From Gnetum montanum (Eukaryota; Streptophyta; Gnetopsida; Gnetales; Gnetaceae), in the NCBI GenBank assembly GCA_015680685.1, contig MNCI01001077.1, forward strand, positions 293,525 through 357,524: a stretch of DNA of 64,000 nt. Reading direction: 5' to 3'. Positions 11,755-24,099 of the stretch are shown here, in pieces (within the stretch, counting starts at the first letter, position 1; each line of letters opens with the position of its first letter). The notes under the pieces were generated by a model. That model had not been told where the DNA came from. It saw nothing but the letters and a program-made list of their open reading frames with translations, and ran no database searches. The translations under genes and the position numbers were made by a program.

Positions 11755-14267
11755 CCCATCATGGGTTGAGCGGAACATAGGGCCGAGGTGCTTTGCCAGG
11801 GCCCTCGTTCACATCATTGTCCCCCACTTGGAAGGGCAACTCAACCCATGCGCTTTTCTTTTGGTAACTAGCTTGCTGAGCTGATTCTCCCACTAAATGA
11901 TTAATGTGTGCATAAGCAGGTGCTTCATTCTTATAGGTTACAACCTTTGAGCCCTGCTCCATGTCTATGTTATTAATTGCCTACACTACTACCTCATCAC
12001 CATGGATCACCACCTCCCTACCTGCGTATGGTAGGTGGATTTCCTAATGAATGGGTGAAGAGAAAACCCTAAGTTGTGCTAACCATGATCTCCCCATGAT
12101 TAAATTAAACCTAAGACTTTCTTCTACCACGATGAACATTGCGTTTGTGGGGAACTGATTCCTTGCCATGAAGTCTATGTGAACCATGCCTTTGAACAAG
12201 ATGTGTGCCCTATTGAATGACCTTAGGTATGATGTTATTGTGGATTTTATTTGGTCGACCAAGCCCAACTTGTCCACAATAGGAAAGGGGATGATGTTTG
12301 TGGCAGCCCCATCATCAATGTGTACCCTTTGGACTTGGTGTTGGCTCATCCAAATTATGATGAATAGAGGTGTCATAGTCACCTAACCCCTTTCAGGATC
12401 TTTTCTAATGGTGTCGTCATAGAAAGTCAGTTGATACGGTTCTGGCTCTGTAGGCATGAAAGGAAGCATGATCGAGTGGACCACTTCTTCTTCTGCTAGC
12501 ATGTATTTGTTTACTGGAATCACTGTTAACATGTGGATTAGCGTCTCGCGGTGGGGGACAGATCTCATGATTAGGTCATACAAGCTCAGTGTAGTTTTTT
12601 TTTCTTTTAGAACTTGTTTGACCTAAGTGAGGGCATCCAAAAGGTATTGGCCAGCACCTTGTTTAACACTCTCCTCTTCTTCTATTCGTCCCATAAGAAG
12701 AAATTCCCAAGGAAGGGTGACTTCGGATCTAGGTTCAGAATGTTTTTGGCAAGGTGGCATAGACTGTACAGTTATAGTGACATCCCTCTTTTGTGATGAG
12801 GGCATAGATGCAGGGGGTGGAGATGTAGGCTTGGGAATACCTTGGATGGTACTTCCTCTTTACGTCTCACCTGTGAAATGAACTTCTCATTTTTTAGGAT
12901 GAGAAGGTTGTTCAACTATGTTGTGTGGGGTGGGGGCTGTTGAATGGATCAGCCCCTTGATATTAAATGGAGCTAACAGTGTTAGCGGGTAGAGTCGCAT
13001 GGCTTTGCTAATAGGTGGCATGGGGGTGGATGCCTATGGAGGAACTCTCAGGAAAAATGGATGTTGTGAGTTTGAACCAGCTGCTGGTGGTGCTAGTGCA
13101 CTATGCTGAGTCACATGGATCATGAATGGCTATTGGGGTGGCCTAGGATCACTATCAATTCCGATGACGTTGATGACATAATCAGCATTGTTGGCATTGA
13201 GGGGGTCTATGTAGACATGCATAGATTGGTTCTCAGGGCATACTGGGTTGATTTTGTCCAATACCAGTTTTCCCTAATTGATCAATATCTTGATGTCATC
13301 TTGCAATGCCAGATAATAATCTATGTTGTGACCACACTGTTGGTGATAGTCATAAAACCTGTCCATCTTGAAATACTTAAGAACTGGGGGCTCATTGGGT
13401 AGGTCTAGAGAGGGGTTCCTAAGGATCTCATAGTAGCATTGATGTCTACTGATTCCTTCTTATGAAATTATCTTGTGTTGGATATGCCTCACTGTGAATA
13501 GTTTCTTTAGAAGTTCTGAAGGCTTGAGAGGCAGTGGGGTGTACTTTGAGTGATCTTTATATTCAAAGTTCGGTTTGGGTTGTGCAGATGTCTCAGGTGC
13601 AAGTACTGGAGGTTGCAGTGCATTACCTTGCTTCAGCATGGGGTTAGCTATGGGTACGGCCAATTTTCTGTTGTTCTTGTTACCATTTTTACTAGGTTTG
13701 AGCTTGGCCTCGGTTACCATAGTGGCCACTATGGTTGTTGGGACCTTACCCTTGTCCTTCTTTGTGAAGGTGTTTTTGTAAGTGATGTCGGCTGGGTCTT
13801 TACTTGCCTTGGACGCATCCTATATACTCTTATTCTAAGTGATGTCTTGACTAAGAGTGCAAGGGACGAGGTAGTATAGTTTAGACTTGATAAAGTCATT
13901 CACTGCATCCTTAAAGATGGCCAACAAGTGGGCCTCCATGATGGTCTCGTGGATTTCTTTAAGGGTTACCCTCCAATGCTGGATGAACTTCTAGACTGGT
14001 TCCAGACGATCCTACTTCATGCGAGATGAACTTCTAGACTGGTTATACTTGAAGTGCATCATGAACTAGGTTAGGAGCTCCTCTAGAGTTGAAATGGATG
14101 AGCATGGAAGAGCGCAATACCAATCCAGGGCTTTCTCGGCTAGCGACATAGCAAATACATGAATAATCATGTGCGGCCATTATTGCAACAGGAGGGATTC
14201 AGATATAAAGGTAATAAGATGTGCATTGGGATCTCCCTTCCCATTGTGCTTCATGAAGTGGGGGAGG
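11755..14267 (-). pseudogene. gag 3' part and protease of element A
   Basis: This continues the gag that starts at 62,734 and is split by insertion of element E. Directly left of the breakpoint it reads LPHFMKHNGKGDPNAH and then ALDWYCALP, the core of an OTA-type gag capsid domain. NFEYKDHSKYTPLP follows at about 13,580. The aspartic protease is at 12,400-12,040: HIDDGAATNIIP carries the catalytic Asp, and LIMGRSWLAQLR follows. The tail (WVELPFQVG, RPYVPLNP) ends near 11,755. Several Q-to-stop changes are seen. The protease matures Gag-Pol in the particle. Confidence 0.85.
14263..14267. repeat. target-site duplication of element E, left copy
   Basis: GGAGG directly before the TGAAACACC of E's 5' LTR. 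It is repeated exactly after E's 3' LTR at 61,463-61,467. A's gag frame resumes across the two copies, so this is a genuine insertion scar. Confidence 0.92.
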
Positions 14268-15665
14268 TGAAACACCACAAAATTTGAAGGCATTCTTGCT
14301 TCACCACACCTTTGCAATTCGCACAACATTACGAAAGTTCTTTAGGAGATGGATGCTCTAATGATTCAGACTATCCGCTTAAGCAATTTTTCTAAGTCAA
14401 GGGATCTTGCTACGCTATGCTATACCATGTAGTATAGAAAACTTTAGAATACGTTTGCAAAAATGCAATGCTATGCTACGTAGCATAGCACAGCATAGCA
14501 AAAGATGAACAACCAGTCCTCTCGCCTGACTTCAAGTTCTTCGGAAATGTCTCCTTCCATCAGAAAGTGGTGAACTTGGGCAAAATTATGTCATGTTTGC
14601 TGCTACACTCTGCTAATCTACAAGGAACAATGAGGTGTAGCAATTCTAAGAAAGTGATAGAAGGCAACTCATAGGGCAAGATCAGCAAGTTTGCAAGTTT
14701 CATAGTGCAAAAGATAAAGTTTACAGATTGAAGACATTTTTGCAACTAAGGCCAGTTGCTACGCTATGATATGCTACATAGCATAGCATAGCATGGAAAA
14801 TATGCGAAAAATAGTTAGCCCACTTCAAAGGTTTCTAACACATGTAGTAGGACACAATGCAATTTTCTTGCTTCAAACCGGCAGCTACGCTACGCCACGC
14901 TACGTAGCATAGCACAGCGTAATAAGATGCTATGTCATGCCACACATGCTATGCTACAAACCATAGAAAAACATGAAAAGAAGTTATGTGACATCAATGC
15001 ACTTCACATAATTGCACTGTTTCTCTAACAATGTAATTACGGCATGGAAGGCTTGTAATTATGACATGGCAGGCTCACCCAATGGTCATATAGGCACGTG
15101 CAGCATATACAGGTCAACACAAGCCTAGGGCACATGGCATTCAAACTACATCTTTCATGTGCCCTTGGTCCTATAAATACCCCAATGAGTGATACGTAAA
15201 AGGGTCCCCAGCTCTGACTCTCTTACTTTTTTGGCTTTTGTAGCTTTTTGATCCCTAGTCTATTTTCTTGGAAATTTGATCAACTAACAGTCTGGTTGGC
15301 TGACAAGAAAAATGTTGGCATTGTGATCTCAAGCATTTTAAGCTTTTTGTTTGACATTGTAAAAAGTTAGCATTTTTAGTTGGCATTTTATTTTGTTCTT
15401 TTCTTCTACCTTGGTAGAACTTCACGTTGTTGATGATTGAGTTCACATTCAAGCACATAGCCACCTTGCCCTACACGTCTTGGTTACTCTTGGGATCTCT
15501 GCACTTCTCAACGCTATGCAAACAATTGTATCCATCCTAATAGCGCGAGGTCATAGCTTCAAAGTGGTGCATGTTTCGAACTACATTTTACTTTGTCTCC
15601 TACTTACTATTTCATTTTACACTGCTTTATATTTTTTTTTCTTTTTACATTTAATAATTGCTTTG
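14268..15665 (+). repeat. 5' LTR of element E (3' end lost)
   Basis: It starts with TGAAACACCACAAAATT. U3 palindromes are at about 14,405-14,435, 14,468-14,497, 14,757-14,790 and 14,882-14,925, and a TATA box CCTATAAATACC is at 15,170. Similarity to the 3' LTR stops near 15,665, about 200 bp short of the end, where a deletion joins it to B's antisense gene. A short direct repeat (TATAGGGCACATCA, twice, at about 15,670 and 15,698) marks the junction as repair filler. No gene is supported inside it. Confidence 0.85.
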
Positions 15666-15699
15666 CAGTATAGGGCACATCAGCCCTCTTTGCAATATA

Positions 15700-18314
15700 G
15701 GGCACATCATCTGGTTCCAACCTCACACTGTTACATGTGTATATTGAGGTACCAGATGACCCTCCTGTCATGATGGACACGGATTCATCAATCCCCTCAG
15801 GAGCATCTTAGGACTCAGCTGTTTCGAACAAATGGTTAATCCATGGACAAGATAGTTGAGTTCGATCCCGTAGAACATATTTATTGTCTGTGCGAACAAA
15901 GATAGCTAATGAAGAATGCAAATTTAAAATGGGACTACGCCTTAACATTTGAGTGTAATCGCACTATCTCCTTATGAAGGCCTGACAACAAAAATTGAGC
16001 CCAATTATAACACATCCTAATTTCTAGGATAGTTCGCATGATGCACACAACTTAAACACCAAGACTCCTCACCTGGGATAGGGATTTAGGAAACACTCGT
16101 GCCCTGAACAGGGGATATAATTCATTAACTTCCTCAACCTTTGAGTTCCCTTGCATATGGAATCCCTTGGAGCCCTTAGTAATTCCTAACCAATCCTCTA
16201 GCTCACGTACCATATTAAGCTCTTTCTAAGCCCTATCCAAAACTACATTTATGCCATCTTCTGGTACACCGAACAGGTTTGAAAAGAATTCAGCTGATAG
16301 ATGGAAAAATATTTTGACACCCTTAATATGGGTGTTGTAGTAGGAGATGGACTTGTCGAATGAATCCATGATCCTGATCATTTCAGCTCTCGATACATCA
16401 GGACTCGGGCTTGTAAAGAGCTCCTTAAGGCTAGCATCATCTAAACAACAGACAATAGATGATGGGGCATGGATGCACAACCATTTCAGTGTCTTGCTAA
16501 TCTCCCCAAACTTCATCGATAGGGTACTCTCTGTTTGTCTTGTCGTAATAGGGTCTCCGCCAGGAGGGACGTCAACTTTAAATATAATTTGAAACCTTCA
16601 CATCAGTATGACCACCAGCAGTAGGACAAACACACTTGAGCATCTACGAAATACTATCACTTACCTTTAGTTGTGGACTTTGAGGTGCTACCCAAGTCAG
16701 AATCACGAGGGAAAATTGGTCCATTATGCGACCAATCTCCATGCAGCCACCCACAAGCCGTGTATTGTGTGAATGCTCTAGAAAATTATTTATGGAAATA
16801 GACAATATCATCCTTGGTTTGAGCTAATATAGCTTCATGAAGGGTGGGACCTGCCATAAATGTCTCTAGAGCAGTATGAGCCAAGGCAAGTCCATCATCA
16901 TTGATGCATGTCCCATCTTGGGTAACTTGGGGCCTGCAAAAGAATGGTCGTCAAAATAGAAGCAAATGCCAAATGATAAAAACCAAAAACAACAAGCTAA
17001 AAAATCTTACCTCTCTACCCGGTACACTGTGCCAGGAGGGTTCTGAAATAACATGTGTGCACATGCAACTAGAAACAAGGTGTTGTTGAGATAATCACAC
17101 CCTCGTGGCAATAGGTCCCACATGCACGCTAACGGGTGAGTAGATCTGGGCCCGCCAGAGGGACTATCCTTGATCATAAGCAGCCCCTTGTCAATGTCTA
17201 CCATAAAAATTATGATGTCCCCCGAAGCTCCTGGAAACATAGCCTTAAGCACGCTCCGTGCCACTTGTTTGCTCAGATGCGACTAGACCACCACCTTAAA
17301 TCTATCCAGATGAAGACGAGGAATTCACATGCCCCTTCCCTAAACCATACCCCATTGTTGTTAATGGTTAGATCAGGGGTAGGTTCATCAGTCTCAAGGG
17401 GCCCGAACCATGCTAGTACCCCAACTAGCTCAACTACCAGGAGGAAAGGCTCAGTTTCACTGCAAGTAACCAAAAAGCCACGATAAATCAGCCATACATG
17501 AAAATGAGATGAACGAACAAAATTCCATGTTGCAGGCCAACACTTCAAAAAATTAAGAAACTATTTACGCTCGATGTATATGCTATCAACAAACTGAAAA
17601 TACTCAACATATATGCTACCTAAAAAAAAATAAAACTGTTCACGCTCAGCGTATACGCTGTGAAAACCACCAGCGTATATGCTGTGCAAACAGTTTACAC
17701 TGTACGCTGTAAAAAACTGCCAGCGTATATGCTTTGAAAATAGTTTATGCTAAACGCTATGAAAATAGTTTATGCTATAGGGTGTGCAAACATGTCAGTG
17801 TATACACTGTGAAAAGTTCATGCTGTACGCTGTGAAAACAGTCAGCGTATACACTGTGAAAATTATTTACGCTACATACTGATAAAATTGTCTATGCTGT
17901 ACATTGTCAAAACCCTCTATGCTACACACTCTTCAAACTGTCTACGTTGTACACTGAGGAAACCTTCTACGCTCAGCGTACAGACCCTATACGCTATAGA
18001 GACCCTCTACACTACAGATCTATGCTAAGCGTACAGACGCTATATGCTGTACACACCCTCTACGCTAACTGTCTACGCTACCAAAACCCTCTACGCCATG
18101 AAAACTGTCTACGCTACGAAACTTTCTACACCAAATAACATGTATAGATGAAAATAAGTAACAGAGGCAAGATTAGAGCCTAACTATGTGACAATCTAGG
18201 CCACGATGGAACCCTTGGCCTAGGCAGACACTGCAGAATGGCCTCGCTTTTCTTCGCGAAAGTCAAGTTAGGCCCCTTCCTCCCCTAGCCTTCTACCTCC
18301 TTGACCTTGCCCAT
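15700..18314 (-). pseudogene. antisense accessory gene of element B (3' end lost)
   Basis: Homologue of the antisense gene of C. Possible exon 1 starts at 18,314 (MGKVKEVEG; weak). Exon 2 is 17,459-17,011, after acceptor TTACTTGCAG. It has LLVVELVGVLAWF, REGACEFL, a WWSS motif and NTLFLVACAHMLFQNPPGTVY; its length is 449 nt against 450 in C. Exon 3 is 16,933-16,665 (donor GTAAGTG). Exon 4 starts at 16,575 and is cut by the deletion at about 15.7 kb; it has LFSKPFGVPEDGI-like and MIRIMDSFDKSISYYNTHI sequence. Stops are present near 16,050 and 15,960. WWSS fits the WSS of FCP1-like phosphatases. Gene role unknown. Confidence 0.65.
17565..18160. repeat. CAGCGTATACGCTGTGAAAA tandem array upstream of B's antisense exon 2
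   Basis: About 20 degenerate units of 25-35 bp with the palindrome AGCGTATACGCT followed by GTGAAAA. They lie where intron 1 or the promoter of B's antisense gene should be. The same palindrome occurs in B's LTR U3 (40,900-41,010), so it is specific to this family. The units grade into plain CTACGCT-type copies at 18,320-18,600. Confidence 0.75.
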
Positions 18315-18627
18315 TTCAACATCCTTTACGCTACAACTGATAGGTTCTATGCTGAGGTCTGAGTCTGCATGCCGAGCTGAATCCTCTATGCTGAATTGGA
18401 GCCTATACACTCACACCAAAGTTTTAAGCCTCTACGCTCATGCTTACGCTGGGGTTTGAGTTTGTACGCTTACGCTGGAGTTTGAGCCTCTACGTTTATG
18501 TTAGGTTTGGTGGTTTACGCTTACGCTCAAGGTTTACACTTACGCTGAAGATTTACACTTACACTAAAGGTTTATGCTCACACTCCGAATCGCTTCAAGT
18601 TCGGTGCTTCTAAGTGACAGCCTTACA

Positions 18628-18638
18628 CTATATATAGC
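18628..18638 (-). promoter_or_regulatory. possible TATA box of B's antisense gene
   Basis: CTATATATAG, upstream on the minus strand of the weak exon 1 at 18,314 and of the palindrome array. The position fits the promoters in A and E, but the spacing to the start (about 315 bp) is longer and the exon is uncertain. Confidence 0.3.
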
Positions 18639-18869
18639 ATCGCTTCGGTCCCATCGCCGCAGCTGCCTTTGATTATTTTAATGTTTTTAATAGTTTATCA
18701 ATTTTATTTAAAAATTGTTAAAAATACAAAGCACAAAAGAGAATATATAAAACAAAGTGAACACTACCACACTCTAATTTCCTCGTAACCCAACTTCAGA
18801 TGCCCACACTAAACATTTTGGTGCAATCTCTCTGATGCAAAATATACGGCGAATAGGCATCATCAAATC

Positions 18870-19190
18870 ACCCATATAGCCTGGTATGGCCTTAAACTAC
18901 CATGACAACCTACTATGGCCTTAAATTGCCATATTCGGTTCACATGATGGCCTAGTATGACCTTAAATTGCCATGATGGCCTGGTAAGGTCTTAAACTGC
19001 CACATACATCCCACACATGGCCCGGTATGGCCTTAAACTGCCAAGACGGTCTGGTATGGCCTTAAACTGCCATGACGGCCCGTTAAGGCCTTAAACTATC
19101 ACAAACTACCCCATACAGCCCGGTAAGGCCTTAAACTACCACATTCGGCCTGGTAAGGCCTTAAACTGCCATGCGTCTTGGTGCGACGAT
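18870..19190 (+). repeat. motif array between antisense gene and pol, element B
   Basis: About nine units, 27-35 bp apart, of GGCCTGGTATGGCCTTAAACTGCCA. It holds the same TTAAACT core as the other arrays, in B's sense direction. The flanking 18,660-18,870 stretch is AT-rich and I see nothing in it. Confidence 0.8.
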
Positions 19191-19281
19191 AAACCACCAT
19201 CATGCATGTACACATGATTTACGTTGCCAGGGAACATGAAACAACACTTATTAGCTCATTCTACCCTCTGTTTATTGGCAG

Positions 19282-22200
19282 GAACAAGCCTGATGTATTT
19301 TTAGCATTTATCCACACCCTTGATCATCGATGGACCATATGGAAAAATCACAAGAGAAATCAACATAAACTCCATCAGCTTAGGTACATCAACGGAAGAC
19401 ACACTCATAGGCTCGACACAACCAAACGATAGATAACTACAAAGGTATGACAAGATCCCTCGACATAGAAGTCGATAGTATCACTGATGACCCATTGACT
19501 AAAACCCCCATCGTTATGCCTGATGGTGAAACCAAAATATTAAAATTGAGTGCACTATTGCAACCTCAACTGGCCAATGATGTAGAAGAGGTGATTCGAA
19601 AAAACATGAAAGCATTCACTTGGTCATACACAGACATGCTCGGGTTGGATCCTCGAATCATCAAGCATAATATTATCCTTGATCCAAAATTGAGGCCAGT
19701 GAAGCAAAACGCATGAAAGGTTAAACCTGAGGTGGCATTGGCAGTTCGCAATGAGATTGCCAAGCTTTATCAGGTAGGTTTTACTTAGGCTGTCGATTAC
19801 GCTGATTGGGTATCCAACATGGTCATTGTCCTGAAAAAGAATGGAAGCATTTGCTTATGCATTGACTTCCAGGATCTAAATGTTGCAACCATAAAAGATG
19901 ATTTTCTCCTACCCAGCATTGATTAGCTTGTTGACACGACCGCTGGGCATGCCCTATTATCTTTTATGGATGGCTTCTTGGGGTATAACCAGATATGCAT
20001 TAACCTAGAGAATTAGCTCCAGACTACCTTTATGACACCATGGAGAACCTTTTGTTACACAATGATGCCCTTCGGTCTCAAGAACACTGGGGCCACATAT
20101 CAAATGGCCATGACATTCATTTTTAACGATTACAAGCTACACTCGCTCAATGACTATGTCGATGATATCGTGGTTAAATTGAAGACATCAAAACAACATG
20201 TACAAGACCTTGACTTGGTGCTAAAACATTGTTTAAAATATGAGTTCACACTTAATCCAAAGAAATGCATCTTCGGAGTCAAGACAGGAAAAATTCTTGG
20301 ATTCATAGCCTCGAAAGTAGGGATATGAGTAGACCCTAATAAAGTTAAGGCCATAACAAACTTAAAACCACCTAGCAACCTTACCGAACTCTGAGGTCTA
20401 CAAGGTAGATTACAGTTCATCAGGCATTTCATAGAAAAACTAACGGACAAATTAAAATCTATGAACCACTTGCTATGCAAGAACATCCATTTTGAATGGA
20501 CTCCATAGTGCGAGGAAGCATTTGACAATATTAAAAAAGCACTTATCCGACTACCCACGGTTTATCCACCTAAAAATGATAAACCTTTTTACATATACCT
20601 TGCCACTTCAGATTCGTCAATCACATCCATGCTTTGCCAAAAACAAGATGATGGAACCGAAGTCCCTGTCTACTACCTAAGCCATGCATTAGTAGCCCAT
20701 GAGAAGAAGTATAACGAGATGGAGAGGTCATGTTTAGCCCTGGTATTTTCCTTAAATAAATGGCAACATTACCTCTTCCATAACCAAGTTAACATAATCT
20801 GCAAGGATAATGTGCTTAGAGCCATCACAGAAAACATTTACGAGATATGTAAAATAGCCTGTTGGAAAGCCATGATAGCTGAGTTTGACCTACACTACAT
20901 AGCGCAATCATCAGTTAAGGGTCAAGCCATAGCAAATCAAATGACCGCATCACCAACGCACGATCAAGCAACGATAGAGCCAGAATTCCCTGACGAAAAT
21001 GTAAGAGCAATAGACATACTACCCAATGACTATGATGCTATTTTGAACTTTGATGGGGCATCCACCTCTCGAGAGGGAAGTGCTACCGCCATCATCACCT
21101 ATCCCTCTGAGGAGATTTGACCCTTTGCTTATCATTTCAACTTTCACTGTACCAACAACATAGCAGAGTATGAAGGTCTCCTTAGAGGTCTTATGGCAGC
21201 ACTAGCTTCAAACATCACACAACTAGTGGTCAAGGGACACTCACAACTAGTTTTAAACCAAGTCACAGATATTTATACATGCAAAGCGCAACATTTACAA
21301 CCATACTGTGACTTGGCAAAACACTTAATGAGGTAATTCGAAAACATTGATGTGCAACACATCTCTAGAAATGATAATACCATCGCAGATGCACTAGCCA
21401 CCCTAGCATTAAACATATCCCCTGACATGTGCCATACGTTGCCAAGCTCCATAATTAGCTATGCAAAACCCATAACCGATACACTTGATACATTGCCAAT
21501 TGCATCCATTAGTATAACACACATGATAGAATGGTATGACGACATAAAAGAGTACCTTCTACATGGTGAAACATCGCGACATCTAACGAATGCACAAAAA
21601 GATGTGGTACGAGAGCTTTCTAAGCAATATGCACTAGTAGGGGACACCTTGTGTCGTCGATACTATGAAAGCATATTGCTAACATGTGTTAGTAGCACTG
21701 ATGCCCAAACCATAGTTGATCAAGTACATGATGGACTATGCGGAGGACACATAGCACCAAAAGAAATGGCAACGAAAATAAGATGCTTAGGCTATTATTG
21801 GCCACATATGGAGTATGACTATCTCTCCAAGGCTAAAATATGTAGTACCTATCAAAGACACAGTAATCTGATCCATGTCCCACCAAATGAGTTGCATATA
21901 GCACAAATCACATGACCCTTTCAAAAGTGGGGGTTGGACCTTATTGGACCAATAACACCTTCATCTTCTACAGGGCATAGTTTCATCATAACCGCGAAAG
22001 AATATTTCACGAAGTGGGTAGAAGCTATTCCCGTTTGAAAAACCACATCTAAACACGTATGCAACTTCATTCTTGAAAACATTGTGACCCGGTTTGGCAT
22101 CCCCATAGCCATCATCACTGACAATGGGCAACAATTCAGTAATGCCAAAACCAAAAATTTATGTGAAAGTCTGGGGATCAAAAACTCATTTTCATCCCCG

Positions 22201-22315
22201 TACTACCCTCAGAGCAATGGGCAAGTAGAGGCCACAAACAAAACCATCATTACAATACTTAAAAGGATGCTTACCCAAAGCAAGAGAAGATGGCACGAAC
22301 AGCTGGTATACGTAT
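19282..22315 (+). pseudogene. pol of element B, first part (to integrase)
   Basis: The exon starts after acceptor TTTATTGGCAG at 19,281. IDGPYGK and SLDIEVDSITDDP come before RT (FMDGFLGYNQ, MMPFGLKN, YVDD at 20,154-20,165). RNase H (YYLSHALVAHEKKYNEME) lies near 20,680, and the second RNase H-like domain (LNFDGAST, AEYEGLLRGLM, HSQLVLNQV) at about 21,050-21,340. Integrase has HDGLCGGH and CLGYYWPHM, but its second zinc-finger Cys is Tyr (CSTYQR). Its core keeps GLDLIG, TDNG and VEATNK, so the D-D-E triad is intact. The frame breaks at WHEQLVYV, where C is inserted, and resumes at 38,735. About a dozen stops, mostly TAG or TGA for Gln, Arg or Trp. Confidence 0.92.
22311..22315. repeat. target-site duplication of element C, left copy
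   Basis: CGTAT before C's 5' LTR. The right copy at 38,730-38,734 reads CGCAT, one transition apart. B's integrase continues across the two (…QLVYV, then LWAY), which confirms the insertion. Confidence 0.85.
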
Positions 22316-23857
22316 TGAAACACCGTGAAAATTGCAAGTCGGCCTCAGGCAAAGATTCACAATTCAGGCAAGGGCGCATGTCAAAATTCAGAAGGGAGAG
22401 TAAGACAGAGCAACAACGAGAGGCGCATAGCATCAAGTCTTCAACCTCCTGTGTAGATTCCTAATCTTACTATGTTTTCTCTATTTACGCTATACCACGC
22501 GACGTAGCGTAATGGCGCTTAGCTTGATTCTGTTTAAACATAGTCCGGTATCAGAAGGCTAGTTACTTCGGCATGGGGAAAGGCTTGAGCAGTGTAATAT
22601 GTAACTTCTTGTATATTTTGCTAAGTCTTTTGTTCAAGGCCAGGTTTACACTCTATTACGCACGGCAGCGTAATGAGCTCCAAAACGGTCAAAGGCAAAG
22701 TCTAAGAAAGTGCGATTGCTCATCATACGCTCATTACGCAACGCAGCGTATCGCAACGTATTGCACCGCCAAGCTAAACATTGTTTTACACTTCATTACG
22801 TGCAGCTGCGTAAGAAAGCGTAAAATAGCTTAAATCCATGGCTTTCATGTTATGTTACACTCGTGCACGCAACGCAGCGTGAATGAGTGTGATATAACCC
22901 AAAGATAGTTGAAATACGCCCGACGCGCATCTGTTCTTTACACGCACAATACGCAAATAAGCGTATTGTGCGTAGTCATAAAGTTTGACATAAAAATGGT
23001 CAGACCAACAGTACCCGAAACATTTGGGACATACATCATCAGGGTTGCGCCTTTTCCACAGGGCGTCGCAGCCTATAAATACCCCAGTTGACAAAGATAC
23101 AGGGGTTGGCAAATCAAAGAGGCAAAGGGCAGTTTTTCTGAGCACAGGAGCACTTATCACTTTGAGCAGAGACAGAGAGGGTAGCACTTTGGCAATTGTT
23201 GACAGCATCACCTTCCAGCAAAAAGAGAGCACAATTCGCTTTGTGCATCAGCAACACAGCTTTTCTCCATCAGCGACCATTGGCGGTCCTAAACAAAAAC
23301 TACCTAAGGCGAAAGAAGCAGATACAAGATCGTGGGATTATCTTGCATGGTTCGCAGGCTCTATTGGTCAGAAACAGTTGATCGATAGACGTCAGAGCTT
23401 GACCTTCCTTGCATCCCAACTTTGGCCCATGAGGTAGATTGGAATGCTGTTTGGACAGTTTTCTTGTTGTTTTGTGCTTGCTTTACGTCAAGTAATCGGA
23501 GTCTCCCCATTGTAACGCGATATACAAAATATACATCTTTTAAGTCAAAGCGCAGAGCTTGAAACCATGTGTTTCTCTTGTGTTGGCCTCCTCTTATCGT
23601 GTTTAGTGTTATCACCGTCGCAATTCATCTACATTGCTTTTCCCTCATTTTGCGATTCCTCGAATCAGATCGTTCCATGAGATATTCATTATCTCCATCA
23701 ATTTACTGACTAGTAAGTCCCTGTCTAATTGACAAGACCATCCAGGGCGCCGTGGATTCATTTTTCCAACATAGCCCTCGCATGGATCCATGGTTGAAAT
23801 TGTGTACGCAGGATTTTGTTTGGTATTTTCCAGCTGTCGATGTTTTCCGTCGTTACA
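22316..23857 (+). repeat. 5' LTR of element C
   Basis: It begins TGAAACACCGTGAAAATT and ends CGTCGTTACA. The TATA box CCTATAAATACCCC is at about 23,072. U3 carries the C-type palindromes: TTACGC...GCGTAA near 22,485 and 22,645, CACGCAACGCAGCGTG near 22,866, and a long inverted repeat CACAATACGC...GCGTATTGTG near 22,942-22,970. It drives the sense transcript. Differences from the 3' copy are scattered and mostly transitions. Confidence 0.93.
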
Positions 23858-23863
23858 GTTTTC

Positions 23864-23880
23864 TAGCGCTAGAAGAAGGG
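23864..23880 (+). other. primer-binding site of element C
   Basis: TAGCGCTAGAAGAAGGG lies 6 nt after the 5' LTR. Element D has TGGCACTAGAAGGAGGG 5 nt after its LTR (46,165-46,181). The shared consensus TGGCGCTAGAAGRAGGG, starting TGG (complement of a tRNA CCA end), is the expected form of a minus-strand primer site. The tRNA itself was not identified. Confidence 0.6.
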
Positions 23881-24099
23881 CCTAGGCTCTGATCTGAATA
23901 TTTTAGGTAGCCCTGTTAGTGATCCATACCCTAAACCATAGACGTAATACCTCTATGGAAGTTTACGGCAAATCGTGTGGTATAGATTGGTTGCAAGGAT
24001 GATTTCTTTGGAATCCTACAGGGTAGAAAGCCTATTCATGCTTTTGTTGCTAGCCATTTCTTAGATCCGATTACCAGTTATCGTTAATCTCATTTCTTA

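Noticed and set aside
14268-15665. tRNA or other structured RNA genes in the palindromic U3
   Set aside because: Palindromes recur in U3 with family-specific sequence; no cloverleaf, anticodon arm or A/B box arrangement was seen.
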